A DNA stretch of 64,000 nucleotides from Actinacidiphila guanduensis (GTDB lineage Bacteria > Actinomycetota > Actinomycetes > Streptomycetales > Streptomycetaceae): assembly GCF_900103985.1 (NCBI RefSeq), contig NZ_FNIE01000007.1:372001-436000 (forward strand), in the 5' to 3' direction. The notes under the pieces are model-generated. The model was not told the origin of the DNA. It saw only the letters and a list, made by a program, of their open reading frames with translations, and searched no databases. The translations under genes and the position numbers were made by a program. Of this stretch, positions 10,910 through 19,925 are shown one piece after another (the first letter of the stretch is position 1; each line of letters opens with the position of its first letter).

Positions 10910-10936
10910 TTGGCACTCGAAACGGACGAGTGCCAG
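10910..10936 (+). promoter_or_regulatory. CIRCE operator of hrcA-dnaJ
   Basis: TTGGCACTC-N9-GAGTGCCAG is a nearly perfect inverted repeat. It matches the CIRCE consensus (TTAGCACTC-N9-GAGTGCTAA) except for symmetric substitutions. It sits just downstream of the predicted -10 and 35 bases before hrcA, so HrcA should repress its own operon and release it on heat shock. Confidence 0.93.
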
Positions 10937-10971
10937 GTCAGAGCCTGAGGGCCTGTGGCAGGAGGTGCGCG

Positions 10972-11988
10972 ATGCTGAGCGAACGCAGACTCGAAGTGCT
11001 GCGTGCCATCGTCCAGGACTACGTGGGCACCGAGGAGCCGGTGGGCTCCAAGGCGCTGACCGAGCGGCACCAGCTCGGGGTCTCCCCGGCCACGGTGCGC
11101 AACGACATGGCCTTCCTGGAGGACGAGGGCTACATCGCCCAGCCCCACACCAGCGCCGGCCGCATCCCCACCGACAAGGGCTACCGGCTGTTCGTCGACA
11201 AGCTCGCCGGCGTCAAGCCGCTGTCGGGCGCCGAGCGCCGCGCGATCCAGAACTTCCTGGAGGGCGCGGTGGACCTGGACGACGTGGTGGCCCGCACGGT
11301 GCGGCTGCTCGCCCAGGTCACCCGGCAGGTCGCCCTGGTGCAGTACCCCTCGCTCACCCGCTCCTCGGTGCGCCATGTCGAGCTGCTCTCGCTCGCCTCC
11401 GCGCGGGTGATGCTGGTGCTGATCACCGACACCGGACGGGTCGAGCAGCGGTTCGTGGACTGCCCGGCGCCCGTCGGCGAGAACCTGCTCGCGGACCTGC
11501 GGGCCCGGCTCAACAGCCGGATCGTCGGCCGCCGCTTCCCCGATGTGCCGCCCTTGGTGCAGGACCTGGCCGACAGCTTCGAGGTGGACGACCGGCCCTC
11601 GGTCGCCGCGGTGCTGGCCACGCTCCTGGAGACCCTGGTGGAGGAGAAGGAGGAGCGGATCGTCCTCGGCGGCGCTGCCAACCTCACCCGCTTCCACCAC
11701 GACTTCCCGCTGACGATCAGGCCGGTGCTGGAGGCACTGGAGGAGCAGATGGTCCTGCTGAAGCTGCTCGGCGAGGCCAACGACTCCTCGATGACGGTGC
11801 GGATCGGGCACGAGAACTTCCACGAGGGCCTCAATTCCACCTCCGTCGTGGCGGTCGGCTACGGTTCGGGCGACGAGGCAGTCGCCAAACTCGGCGTGGT
11901 CGGACCGACCCGCATGGACTACCCCGGAACGATGGGAGCGGTACGCGCAGTGGCACGTTACGTCGGACAGATCCTGGCGGAGTCGTAG
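10972..11988 (+). CDS. hrcA: Heat-inducible transcriptional repressor HrcA
   Basis: This 338-residue repressor binds CIRCE and represses heat-shock chaperone genes. The N-terminal winged helix is visible in [20 protein letters not shown] and [16 protein letters not shown], with the family motif [15 protein letters not shown]. The GAF-like C-terminal region ends in [18 protein letters not shown], another HrcA signature. ATG 10972 has GGAGG six bases upstream. The stop abuts the dnaJ GTG directly, so the two are translationally coupled. Confidence 0.96.
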   Translation: MLSERRLEVLRAIVQDYVGTEEPVGSKALTERHQLGVSPATVRNDMAFLEDEGYIAQPHTSAGRIPTDKGYRLFVDKLAGVKPLSGAERRAIQNFLEGAVDLDDVVARTVRLLAQVTRQVALVQYPSLTRSSVRHVELLSLASARVMLVLITDTGRVEQRFVDCPAPVGENLLADLRARLNSRIVGRRFPDVPPLVQDLADSFEVDDRPSVAAVLATLLETLVEEKEERIVLGGAANLTRFHHDFPLTIRPVLEALEEQMVLLKLLGEANDSSMTVRIGHENFHEGLNSTSVVAVGYGSGDEAVAKLGVVGPTRMDYPGTMGAVRAVARYVGQILAES

Positions 11989-13128
11989 GTGGCCACGGAC
12001 TACTACGCCGTGCTCGGCGTACGCCGCGACGCGGGGCCTGACGAGATCAAGAAGGCATTCCGCCGCCTCGCGCGCGAACTGCATCCGGACGTCAACCCGG
12101 ACCCGAAGACGCAGGAGCGCTTCAAGGAGATCAACGCCGCCTACGAGGTGCTCTCCGACCCGCAGAAGAAGCAGGTCTACGACCTCGGCGGCGACCCGCT
12201 GTCCGCGGCGGGCGGGGCCGGCGGCGGCGCGGGCGGCTTCGGCGCGGGCTTCGGCAACTTCAGCGACATCATGGACGCCTTCTTCGGGCAGTCCTCGCAG
12301 CGCGGCCCGCGCTCGCGCACCCGGCGCGGCCAGGACGCGATGATCCGGCTGGAGATCGAGCTCGACGAGGCGGCCTTCGGCACCACCAAGGACATCCAGG
12401 TCGACACCGCGGTCACCTGCGGCACGTGCAACGGCGAGGGCGCCGCGCCCGGCACCTCCGCGCAGACCTGCGACATGTGCCGCGGCCGCGGCGAGGTCTC
12501 GCAGGTGACCCGCTCCTTCCTGGGCCAGGTCATGACGTCCCGGCCGTGCCCGCAGTGCCAGGGCTTCGGCACCGTGGTGCCCACGCCGTGCCCGGAGTGC
12601 GCGGGCGACGGGCGGGTGCGCTCCCGGCGCACGCTGACGGTGAAGATCCCGGCCGGCGTGGACAACGGCACGCGCATCCAGCTCGCCGGCGAGGGCGAGG
12701 TCGGGCCCGGCGGCGGGCCGGCCGGCGACCTCTACGTCGAGATCCGTGAGCTGCCGCACCCGGTGTTCCAGCGGCGCGGGGACGACCTGCACTGCACGGT
12801 GACGATCCCAATGACGGCGGCCGCGCTCGGCACGAAGTGCCCGCTGGAGACGCTGGACGGCCTGGAGGAGGTGGACATCCGGCCCGGCACCCAGTCCGGC
12901 CAGTCCATCCCGCTCCACCAGCGCGGCATCACCCACCTGCGCGGCGGGGGCCGCGGCGACCTCGTCGTCCACGTCGAGGTCGTCACCCCCAACAAGCTCG
13001 ACGCCGAGCAGGAGGAACTGGTCCGCCGCCTCGCCCAGCTCCGTGGCGAGGAACGCCCCACGGGCCAGTTCGCCCCGGGCCAGCAGGGCCTGTTCTCCCG
13101 CCTGAAGGACGCGTTCAACGGCCGCTAG
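11989..13128 (+). CDS. dnaJ: Molecular chaperone DnaJ (hrcA-linked paralogue)
   Basis: A 379-residue type I J-protein that stimulates DnaK ATPase and holds unfolded proteins. The J domain carries HPDVNPD in place of the strict N-P-D-x-K order, with the HPD tripeptide intact near residue 31. A short Gly-rich linker follows, then four zinc-finger repeats of the CxxCxGxG type ([32 protein letters not shown]) and the substrate-binding C-terminal domains. It starts with GTG directly after the hrcA stop. In streptomycetes this copy is usually called dnaJ2, distinct from the copy in the dnaK operon. Confidence 0.95.
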   Translation: MATDYYAVLGVRRDAGPDEIKKAFRRLARELHPDVNPDPKTQERFKEINAAYEVLSDPQKKQVYDLGGDPLSAAGGAGGGAGGFGAGFGNFSDIMDAFFGQSSQRGPRSRTRRGQDAMIRLEIELDEAAFGTTKDIQVDTAVTCGTCNGEGAAPGTSAQTCDMCRGRGEVSQVTRSFLGQVMTSRPCPQCQGFGTVVPTPCPECAGDGRVRSRRTLTVKIPAGVDNGTRIQLAGEGEVGPGGGPAGDLYVEIRELPHPVFQRRGDDLHCTVTIPMTAAALGTKCPLETLDGLEEVDIRPGTQSGQSIPLHQRGITHLRGGGRGDLVVHVEVVTPNKLDAEQEELVRRLAQLRGEERPTGQFAPGQQGLFSRLKDAFNGR

Positions 13129-13233
13129 CGCCGGCCTCCTCCATCATCCCGTGACAGGGGTGCCGTTCCGCGCGGCGGCGGTCTGCGCCCCTCGGGCGCG
13201 CGGTCCCGCTGCGCGGCGCGGTACACCGCGATG

Positions 13234-13420
13234 CCTCAGGGGTGCTGGGTACCTCCCGGGCGAGGCTCTGGGGGCGGACCTGCCCCATGGGACAGTGGTC
13301 GCGCTTCGCCACCGGCCCGAAGGGGCAGCCCGGTCCGCTCCGGACCACCGGCCCGTGGCGGGTTGCTCGCGCAGTTCTCCCCCAGAGCTTCGCCCGGGGG
13401 TACCCCCAGCGCCCCTGGGG
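13234..13420. repeat. Long imperfect inverted repeat between dnaJ and the nitronate monooxygenase gene
   Basis: Arm 1 (13234-13274) and arm 2 (13379-13420) are reverse complements over about 41 bases with only a few mismatches and one or two indels. The cores are GGGTACC...GGGCGAGGCTCTGGGGG and its complement. About 104 bases lie between the arms, and weaker similarity extends on both sides. No coding sequence is supported in the 377-base gap 13129-13505. The element could be a MITE- or REP-like dispersed unit or a large cruciform/terminator. Confidence 0.65.
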
Positions 13421-13505
13421 TGCACGCAGTGCCCTCGCGCGGAGCGCACCCTTCAGGCGGGGGAGGGGGCGAAGCCCTGTGGGAGGGGCGTGGCACCATG
13501 AGGCC

Positions 13506-14564
13506 GTGTCCCCCGACCTCTCCTCGTTCTCCGCTTACCCGATCATCCAGGCACCGATGGCCGGCGGCGCCTCCAACCCGCGGCTGGCCGCGGCCGTCGC
13601 GGCGGCCGGCGGCCTCGGCTTCCTGGCCGCCGGGTACAAGACGTCCGAGGCGATGTACGAGGAGATCCGCCAGCTGCGGGACGCCACGTCGAGCCCCTTC
13701 GGCGTGAACCTGTTCATGCCGCAGCCGCACACGGTGGACCCCTCGGCGGTGGCCGTCTACGCCGAACAGCTGCACGGCGAGGCCGCCTGGTACGACACGG
13801 AGCTGGGCGATCCCGAGGCGGGCAGCGACGACGCGTACGACGCGAAGGTGGCCGTCCTGCTGGAGGACCCCGTGCCGATCGTGAGCTTCACCTTCGGCTG
13901 CCCGGAGCGGTCGGTGCTGGAGGCGTTCGCCGAGGCGGGCACGTACACGGTGGTGACGGTGACCTCGCCGGCCGAGGCGCTGGCCGCCCAGCGGGCCGGC
14001 GCGGACGCGCTCGTGGTGCAGGGCGTGGAGGCCGGCGGCCACCAGGGCACCCACCGCGACGACCCGCAGCTGGACGGCGCCGGCATCGGCCTGCTCACCT
14101 TGATCCCGCTGGTGCGCGAGGCGGTGCGGCTGCCGGTGATCGCCGCCGGCGGGCTGATGCGCGGGCGGCAGATCGCCGCGGTGCTCGCGGCGGGGGCGGA
14201 CGCGGCCGCGCTCGGCACCGCGTTCCTGGTCTGCCCGGAGTCGGGGGCGCACCCGCTGCACAAGCGGGCGATCACCGACCCGGTCTACGCCCGCACCGAA
14301 CTCACCCGGGCCTTCTCCGGCCGCCCCGCCCGCGGCCTGCTCAACCGCTTCGTGCGCGAGCACGGCCGCTACGCCCCGGCCGGCTACCCGCAGGTGCACC
14401 ACCTGACCAGCCCGGTGCGCCGGGCCGCCGCCGAACTCGGCGACCCGCAGGCGATGGCGCTGTGGGCCGGGCAGGGCCACCGGCTGGCCCGCGAGATGTC
14501 GGCCGGCGCGCTCGTGGAGACCCTGGCCGAGGAGCTGCGTACCGCCCAGGAGGCCCGCGCATGA
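13506..14564 (+). CDS. Nitronate monooxygenase family protein
   Basis: A 352-residue FMN-dependent TIM-barrel enzyme of the NMO/2-nitropropane dioxygenase family, which oxidises alkyl nitronates. Family features are YPIIQAPMAGGASNPRLAA, the flavin-binding QGVEAGGHQGTH segment with its catalytic histidine, VIAAGGLMRG and GADAAALGTAFLVCPES. GTG 13506 is chosen because it gives the normal N-terminus and follows a CACCAT hexamer by six bases. Its stop overlaps the rsmE start (ATGA), so the two genes are co-translated. Confidence 0.88.
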   Translation: MSPDLSSFSAYPIIQAPMAGGASNPRLAAAVAAAGGLGFLAAGYKTSEAMYEEIRQLRDATSSPFGVNLFMPQPHTVDPSAVAVYAEQLHGEAAWYDTELGDPEAGSDDAYDAKVAVLLEDPVPIVSFTFGCPERSVLEAFAEAGTYTVVTVTSPAEALAAQRAGADALVVQGVEAGGHQGTHRDDPQLDGAGIGLLTLIPLVREAVRLPVIAAGGLMRGRQIAAVLAAGADAAALGTAFLVCPESGAHPLHKRAITDPVYARTELTRAFSGRPARGLLNRFVREHGRYAPAGYPQVHHLTSPVRRAAAELGDPQAMALWAGQGHRLAREMSAGALVETLAEELRTAQEARA

Positions 14565-15316
14565 CCGCCCCCGTGTTCCTCGTCGAGCCCGCCCTGCTCG
14601 ACGGCGGCGGCCCGGCCGGGCCCCGCGAGATCGTCCTGACCGGGCCCGAGGGCCGCCACGCGGTCTCCGTACGGCGGCTGCAGCCCGGTGAGGAGGTGGT
14701 GCTCACCGACGGCGCCGGGCGCGGGGCCCACGGGGAGGTGGCCGCTGTCGCGGGCAAGGACGAACTGACCGTCCGGGTGCGGGAGATGCGGACCGAGCCC
14801 GACCCGCGGCCGACGGTCACGGTGGTGCAGGCGCTGCCCAAGGGCGACCGCGGCGAACTCGCCGTGGAGACCATGACGGAGGCGGGCGTGGACGCGGTGC
14901 TGCCCTGGGCGGCGGCGCGCTGTGTCACCCAGTGGCGGGGCGAGCGGGGCGCGAAGTCGCTGGCGAAGTGGCGCTCGACGGCCCGCGAGGCCGCCAAGCA
15001 GGCCCGCCGGCTGCGGTTCCCCACGGTGGGCGACCTGGTGACGACCCGTCAGCTGCTGCCGCTGCTGGCCGCCGCCGACTTCGCCGCGGTGCTGCACGAG
15101 GAGGGCTCGGTGCCGCTGGCCACCGCCGCGCTCCCGCAGTCCGGCTCGCTGCTGCTGGTCGTGGGCCCCGAGGGCGGCATCGCGCCCGAGGAGCTGGCCC
15201 TCTTCGCGGAGGTGGGCGCGACCCCCCACCGCCTCGGCCCCACGGTCCTGCGCACCTCGACGGCGGGCGTGGCCGCGGTCTCGCTCCTGCTGGCCCGCAC
15301 CGGGCGCTGGAGCTGA
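14561..15316 (+). CDS. rsmE: 16S rRNA (uracil-1498-N3)-methyltransferase
   Basis: A 251-residue SPOUT-class methyltransferase that methylates U1498 of 16S rRNA. An N-terminal PUA-like region (HAVSVRRLQPGEEVVLTDG) is followed by VVQALPKGDRGELAVETMTE and AARCVTQW, then the SAM-binding knot VVGPEGGIAPEEL and LGPTVLRTSTAGVAA. All RsmE signature motifs are present. The ATG at 14561 overlaps the upstream stop by four bases, and the pairing with an NMO gene is typical of streptomycetes as I recall. Confidence 0.94.
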   Translation: MTAPVFLVEPALLDGGGPAGPREIVLTGPEGRHAVSVRRLQPGEEVVLTDGAGRGAHGEVAAVAGKDELTVRVREMRTEPDPRPTVTVVQALPKGDRGELAVETMTEAGVDAVLPWAAARCVTQWRGERGAKSLAKWRSTAREAAKQARRLRFPTVGDLVTTRQLLPLLAAADFAAVLHEEGSVPLATAALPQSGSLLLVVGPEGGIAPEELALFAEVGATPHRLGPTVLRTSTAGVAAVSLLLARTGRWS

Positions 15317-15652
15317 CCGGCGAAGGACCGTCGACGCGGCCCGCGGACGCAGCCCGGCGCCGGTGGTCTCCCCGTCGTCTCCCGGCGAGGCGCAGGCTCG
15401 CAGGGCACGGGGTACGGCACGGCGCCGCCTCGACGCCGACCCCTGCACTGAATGCGGGCACCCGGACATCGCCGCCACGGGGTCCGGCGTCCGGGCCCGT
15501 ATGCCGTCTGCACCGAGCGGTTGTGGTGCCCGCTCGGCATCGGCGACGTTGCCCTCGCCACGGTCGCCGCGGGCGCCGGGGCCCGCGGCCGCGTGCGGCA
15601 GGCCACGGCGTCCGCCGCAGCCCCCTTCGGCGCGCCCTGCTGCCGCGAACGG

Positions 15653-15694
15653 CGGCGGCCGGTCCAGGACCCTCGGGTCCCGGACCGGCCGCCG
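15653..15694. terminator. Bidirectional hairpin terminator
   Basis: Thirteen-base perfect arms (15653-15665 and 15682-15694) enclose a further small GGACC/GGGTCC stem. It lies 26-67 nt downstream of the stop of the minus-strand S53 protease gene. The rest of the 403-base gap 15317-15719 shows no convincing gene or motif. Confidence 0.65.
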
Positions 15695-15719
15695 TGTCAG
15701 CGACTGTTGTGAGGAGTGG

Positions 15720-18700
15720 TCAGCGCGCTGCCGCCAGCGTGGCGTCCACCCCCGTCCTCGGGCTGCCGAGCCCCGTCACGAAGTCGTAGCCGGGGGTGGC
15801 CGAACACTGCGTGGGGCAGATGCCGTTGGCCGGGCCCGAGACGATGTCGCCGAGGTGCGCGGCCGCACCGTAGACGGCCTGCTGGGCGGAGCCGGTGGAG
15901 GTGAGGCGGCCGTGGCCCGCGGCGGCGCGCAGCTGGTCGGCCGAGGCGATCACCGCGGCCCAGGCGGGGGCGCCCAGGCTCGTGCCGCCGACCTGGAACC
16001 AGCCGGTCTGGCCGTAGTAGCCGGCCGTGTCGTAGACGGCGACGCCGCTGGCGGGGTCGGCGTCGAAGCTGACGTCCGGGGTGCCGCGCCCGCCGGTGAC
16101 CACCCCGTGCTGGTAGGCCGGAGCGGGCTCGACGTGACTGCGGCCGCCGCCGCTGCCGGACCAGGCGGTCTCGGCGGTCACCGAGCCGTCGCCGTCCAGT
16201 TGCAGGGTGGTGCCGCCGATCGACAGGGCGGCCGGGTTGTAGGCCGGGTAGGAGCCGGGGTGCCCGTAGTCGCCGCTGGAGACCACGCACAGGGAGTCGG
16301 CGAGCCGGCAGTGCGCGTCGTAGTAGGTCTCGTCGGTGAACTCCTCGGGGATGCCCCAGCTCATGCTGACCGTGTCCGGGTGCAGGGCGGCGGCGCTGTC
16401 CACGGCGTGGAACAGCGAGCCGAAGGTGCCGTCGCGGGCCTCGACCAGGACGACCGACGCCTGGGGGGCGACGGCGTGCACCCACTCCACGTCCATCGAT
16501 GTCTCCAGCGCCCAGCCGGGGTCGGTGCCGCCGCTGCCGTCGGGCGCCGAGACCGTCAGGTGGAAGCAGCCCGTGGTGGCGCCGCCGGCGCAGGTCGGCG
16601 GGAGGCCGAACTGCGCGCTGAAGGCGTCGACGTCGGAGGTGATGGCCGCGTCGTGGAAGGCGTCCACCACCGCGACGGTCTGGCCGGCGCCGGTGCCGTG
16701 CAGGCCGAGGTAGGCCCGCAGGGTCGCCGGGTCGTAGCCGCTCGGTGCCGCCTCGGTCAGCTGCGGGGTGCCGTCCTTGGCGTAGCCGTGGACGGTGACC
16801 TCGGCCTGTGGCTGGGCGGTGCCGATCCGCGCGCCGAGGTCGGCGCTGTCGGCGAGCGGCAGCGTGCCGGGCCGGGCCGCCGCCTTGGGCGCGGCCTTGC
16901 GGGCGGGCTGCCGGGCCGCCTGGGCGGCCGGGGTGCCGGTGAGCGCCAGGTCGGCCAGGCCGTGCTGGATGGAGACGTCGTACGGCCGCACGGTCAGCCC
17001 GGCCTCGGCGGTGAGCACTTCGTGCCGGCGCCAGTCGACCGGCGTGGCCAGCACGTGGTCGCCGGCCGTCGCTTCGAGCTGGCCGGTCTGGTACGGGTCG
17101 AACTCGGCCAGGGCGGCCACCGGGTTCTCGTCCGTGGCGGAGAGCGCGGAGAGCGGGTAGGCGCTCACCGCGACATCCGCGCCCAGCAGCACCGGGGCGC
17201 CGCCGGACTCGGCGACCGCCGAGTCGGTGCCGTGCACCCAGGGCGAGCCGGTGGGCCCGCCGGGCGCGATGGACACCGAGCCGAAGTCGCCGGTGGCCAC
17301 CAGGCCGACCCGCGGGTCGAGGACGAAGTCCTCGTGGTTGGTGAGGCTCGGATCGGTGTCGCTGTAGTCCAGGGCGCCGGTGCGGGCGTCGCGGACGTCC
17401 ACCCGGCCCTGCCCGTCGGTGGTGTTCCAGGTGAAGGCGGCGCCGTACGCGCCCGCGCCGGGGATGCCCGCGCCCGCGGCGACGCCGTAGGTCAGCTGCG
17501 CCGACTCGGTGGCCGCCGGGTCGCCGGCCGCCGTCCAGCGCACGTGCCCGGTGGCCGCGTCCAGGCCGGTGGCGGCGGTGGCCGCCGGGTCCTGGTGCTC
17601 CTCCACCTGGCTCTGGTACTCGGTGACGACCACGCCGCCGGTCACCTCGGTGTTCGCGAAGTAGGAGGCGGACGCGGGCCGGTAGGTCCACAGCGCCTTC
17701 CCCGTGGCGGCGTCGAAGGCGGTGACGCGGTCGGTGCCGGTCACCACGACGCTGCGGCCGCCCGCGGTGCCCACGGCCGCGTTCCACACGAACTGGCCGG
17801 GCAGCGCCATGCGGTGCAGCACGCGGCCGCTGGCCTCGTCCACCAGCGCGAGCCCGCTGGTGGCGGCGACGGCCAGCACTCGGCGGCCGGCCACGGTCGC
17901 GGGCACGATGCTGTGCACCGGGCCGCCCACGTCGGCCCGCCACAGCACATGCGGGGCGTCGTCGTCCGGGGTGAGGGAGCGGCCGTCGAAGGCGTAGACG
18001 GCGCCGCTCTGGCCGCCGGCGATGTCGTCGGCCCGCCCGTCGCGGTTCACGTCGGCCGCCACGGCCGCGTACAGGTCGCCGAGCAGGGGAGCGGTGCGGG
18101 TCTGCCGCCCGTCGGCCGCGTAGGTGACCGCCACCTGCTCGTCGGTGACACCGCGCACGGCGGCGCCGTCCGCGGCGAGCGAGAGCGGGTCGGGCACGTC
18201 GCCGACGTGGTCCCACAGCTGGCTGCCGTCCGCGCCGGACAGGCCGCGCAGGTCCTGCTGCTCCTCCACCGGAGCCGCCGGGCTCGGCGTCACCGAGCCG
18301 GTCCAGGAGCCGACGACCACGGTGGCGCGGCCGCCGGCCGCGGGGAGCACCTGTAGCGATCCGGGCTGCAGTGCCTGCGGGTCGCCGGTGGCCAGAGTGC
18401 GCGACCAGCGGGTGCGGGAGGCGCCGGGGTCGACCGCGGTGACGGTGGCCGAGGTGTAGCCGTAGCCGGGCGGCGAGACCAGGTCGGTGGTGGTCACGAC
18501 CCCCGCGACCAGCCAGGACGTAGCGGCGTGCGGGCTGAGCGGGCCGACGGCGAGGGCGGTGGGCAGCACGCCGTCGAGGCGGGTGCTGCTCGCGGTCGAG
18601 CCGTCGGCGGGCCGCAGCCCGGCGAGCACCGCGGAGACCGCCTGGGTGGGGTCGGTCTGCTCCACCACGGCGATCAGGTTCCGGTCGGCGTCGTAGCGGG

Positions 18701-19829
18701 TCAGCACCGGGTAGCCGGCGGTGCGCCGGTCCCAGCGGACCGTGCCGCCGGCGCCGACGAGCACCACGTGGCCGTCCGGCGGCCCGGGAACGCCGAGCCC
18801 CAGCGGCGTGTCGCTCCAGGACACGGCGACGCCGCCGTCGACGGGCTGCAGTCCGAGCAGCCGCCCCCACTGGGCGCCGGTGGTGTACGTCCAGGCGGTC
18901 TTCGCCGTCACCTTGCCGTGGCCGGCCGCGTGCAGGGCGACCGCCTTGACGGTGGTGGCCGAGTCCCAGGCACCGGGGCCGTTCTTGGTGCTGGGGTCGC
19001 CGGTCTCGTCGCCGATCACCAACTGCTTGCCGGAGACGGCGAGTTGGGTGACGAAGCCGGGGTCGAGCTCGCTGAAGAGGGTCGTGCCGGTGCGGCCGTC
19101 GAGCACGGTGACGAAGGTGCCCATGTGCAGGTCGGAGCCGGGCACGGTGAACGGCCAGCCGCAGTTGCCGCACGAGGCCGCGCCCAGGTTCACGCCCACG
19201 GTCTCGGCCACCGCGACGTCGGCCGAGCCGTCGCCGTCCAGGTCGCCGACCGCGTAGGGCTGGGCGTCGGCCATGGCGTACGGGACGGCGGTGGTGACGT
19301 AGAACGGGTCGGCCGGGTCGGTGCCGAACAGGAGCTGGGGGGTGGGGACGTAGCCGCCGGCGGGGAAGGTCAGGTGCCAGTCGCGGTAGAGGGAGCCGGT
19401 GCTGCGCTGCCAGACCGTGGTGCCGTCGGGGTGGACGCGGGTGACGGCGCCCAGGCCGTGCAGCTGGAGCGAGTCGCCGCCGGGCAGGGTGGCCGTGACG
19501 GGCACGCCCTGGGCGGTCTCCACCCCGCCGGATTCGGCCAGTTGGAGGGAACCGCCGTTGGGGTCGGCGGACGGGGTGCCGGATGTGTCCGCACCGGAAC
19601 CCGGTGAGGTGCTCTGCGCCGTGCCCGCCGTGGTCAGCGGCTTCGGGGAGCCGGGGACGAAGGCACGGGCCGGGTCGAAAGCCGTGCCGGCGGCCGCTGC
19701 GGCCGCCGGGGACGGGCCGGCCGCCGGTTGGGCGCCGGCCTGCTGACTCCATATCCCGGGCGCCAGCGCGGCGGCCAGCACGAAGGCCGCGCCACCGGTG
19801 AACACGCGGTGAAACCGCTGGGAGCGCAC
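15720..19829 (-). CDS. Secreted beta-propeller protein fused to an S53 (sedolisin) peptidase
   Basis: A 1369-residue secreted protein. GTG 19829 has a strong AAAGGAGG ribosome site. Residues 1-33 form a signal peptide with a cleavage site near AGAQPA. Residues of about 70-950 hold repeated PQQ/FG-GAP-like blades, for example GDLDGDGSADVAV, VNRDGRADDIAGG and AFDAATGKALW. The C-terminal S53 domain keeps the serine-carboxyl catalytic set: Glu1109 and Asp1113 (ALETSMD), Asp1187 (SSGDYG) and Ser1284 (GGTSLGAP), plus the calcium-site motif YDFVTGLGSP. I do not see the usual pro-kumamolisin activation domain. The substrate is unknown. A divergent regulator gene lies 96 bases away. Confidence 0.88.
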   Translation of the reverse strand: MRSQRFHRVFTGGAAFVLAAALAPGIWSQQAGAQPAAGPSPAAAAAAGTAFDPARAFVPGSPKPLTTAGTAQSTSPGSGADTSGTPSADPNGGSLQLAESGGVETAQGVPVTATLPGGDSLQLHGLGAVTRVHPDGTTVWQRSTGSLYRDWHLTFPAGGYVPTPQLLFGTDPADPFYVTTAVPYAMADAQPYAVGDLDGDGSADVAVAETVGVNLGAASCGNCGWPFTVPGSDLHMGTFVTVLDGRTGTTLFSELDPGFVTQLAVSGKQLVIGDETGDPSTKNGPGAWDSATTVKAVALHAAGHGKVTAKTAWTYTTGAQWGRLLGLQPVDGGVAVSWSDTPLGLGVPGPPDGHVVLVGAGGTVRWDRRTAGYPVLTRYDADRNLIAVVEQTDPTQAVSAVLAGLRPADGSTASSTRLDGVLPTALAVGPLSPHAATSWLVAGVVTTTDLVSPPGYGYTSATVTAVDPGASRTRWSRTLATGDPQALQPGSLQVLPAAGGRATVVVGSWTGSVTPSPAAPVEEQQDLRGLSGADGSQLWDHVGDVPDPLSLAADGAAVRGVTDEQVAVTYAADGRQTRTAPLLGDLYAAVAADVNRDGRADDIAGGQSGAVYAFDGRSLTPDDDAPHVLWRADVGGPVHSIVPATVAGRRVLAVAATSGLALVDEASGRVLHRMALPGQFVWNAAVGTAGGRSVVVTGTDRVTAFDAATGKALWTYRPASASYFANTEVTGGVVVTEYQSQVEEHQDPAATAATGLDAATGHVRWTAAGDPAATESAQLTYGVAAGAGIPGAGAYGAAFTWNTTDGQGRVDVRDARTGALDYSDTDPSLTNHEDFVLDPRVGLVATGDFGSVSIAPGGPTGSPWVHGTDSAVAESGGAPVLLGADVAVSAYPLSALSATDENPVAALAEFDPYQTGQLEATAGDHVLATPVDWRRHEVLTAEAGLTVRPYDVSIQHGLADLALTGTPAAQAARQPARKAAPKAAARPGTLPLADSADLGARIGTAQPQAEVTVHGYAKDGTPQLTEAAPSGYDPATLRAYLGLHGTGAGQTVAVVDAFHDAAITSDVDAFSAQFGLPPTCAGGATTGCFHLTVSAPDGSGGTDPGWALETSMDVEWVHAVAPQASVVLVEARDGTFGSLFHAVDSAAALHPDTVSMSWGIPEEFTDETYYDAHCRLADSLCVVSSGDYGHPGSYPAYNPAALSIGGTTLQLDGDGSVTAETAWSGSGGGRSHVEPAPAYQHGVVTGGRGTPDVSFDADPASGVAVYDTAGYYGQTGWFQVGGTSLGAPAWAAVIASADQLRAAAGHGRLTSTGSAQQAVYGAAAHLGDIVSGPANGICPTQCSATPGYDFVTGLGSPRTGVDATLAAAR

Positions 19830-19867
19830 CGCGCCTCCTTTCCAAGATCGCTGTGTTTCCGGTCACG

Positions 19868-19883
19868 CTCGCATGCGTGCGAG
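19868..19883. promoter_or_regulatory. Candidate operator palindrome between the S53 protease and its regulator
   Basis: CTCGCA-TGCG-TGCGAG forms six-base arms around four bases. It lies midway in the 96-base divergent region, 39 bases from the protease start, where a regulator could act on both genes. Confidence 0.35.
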
Positions 19884-19925
19884 TGGCGCAGGAAGGGAAG
19901 ATGGGGCCCAGTTTCCGGCAGTGGC

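Noticed and set aside
15452-15712. Small plus-strand frame between rsmE and the S53 protease gene
   Set aside because: No ribosome site, no conserved features, and it runs through the terminator hairpin of the S53 gene.
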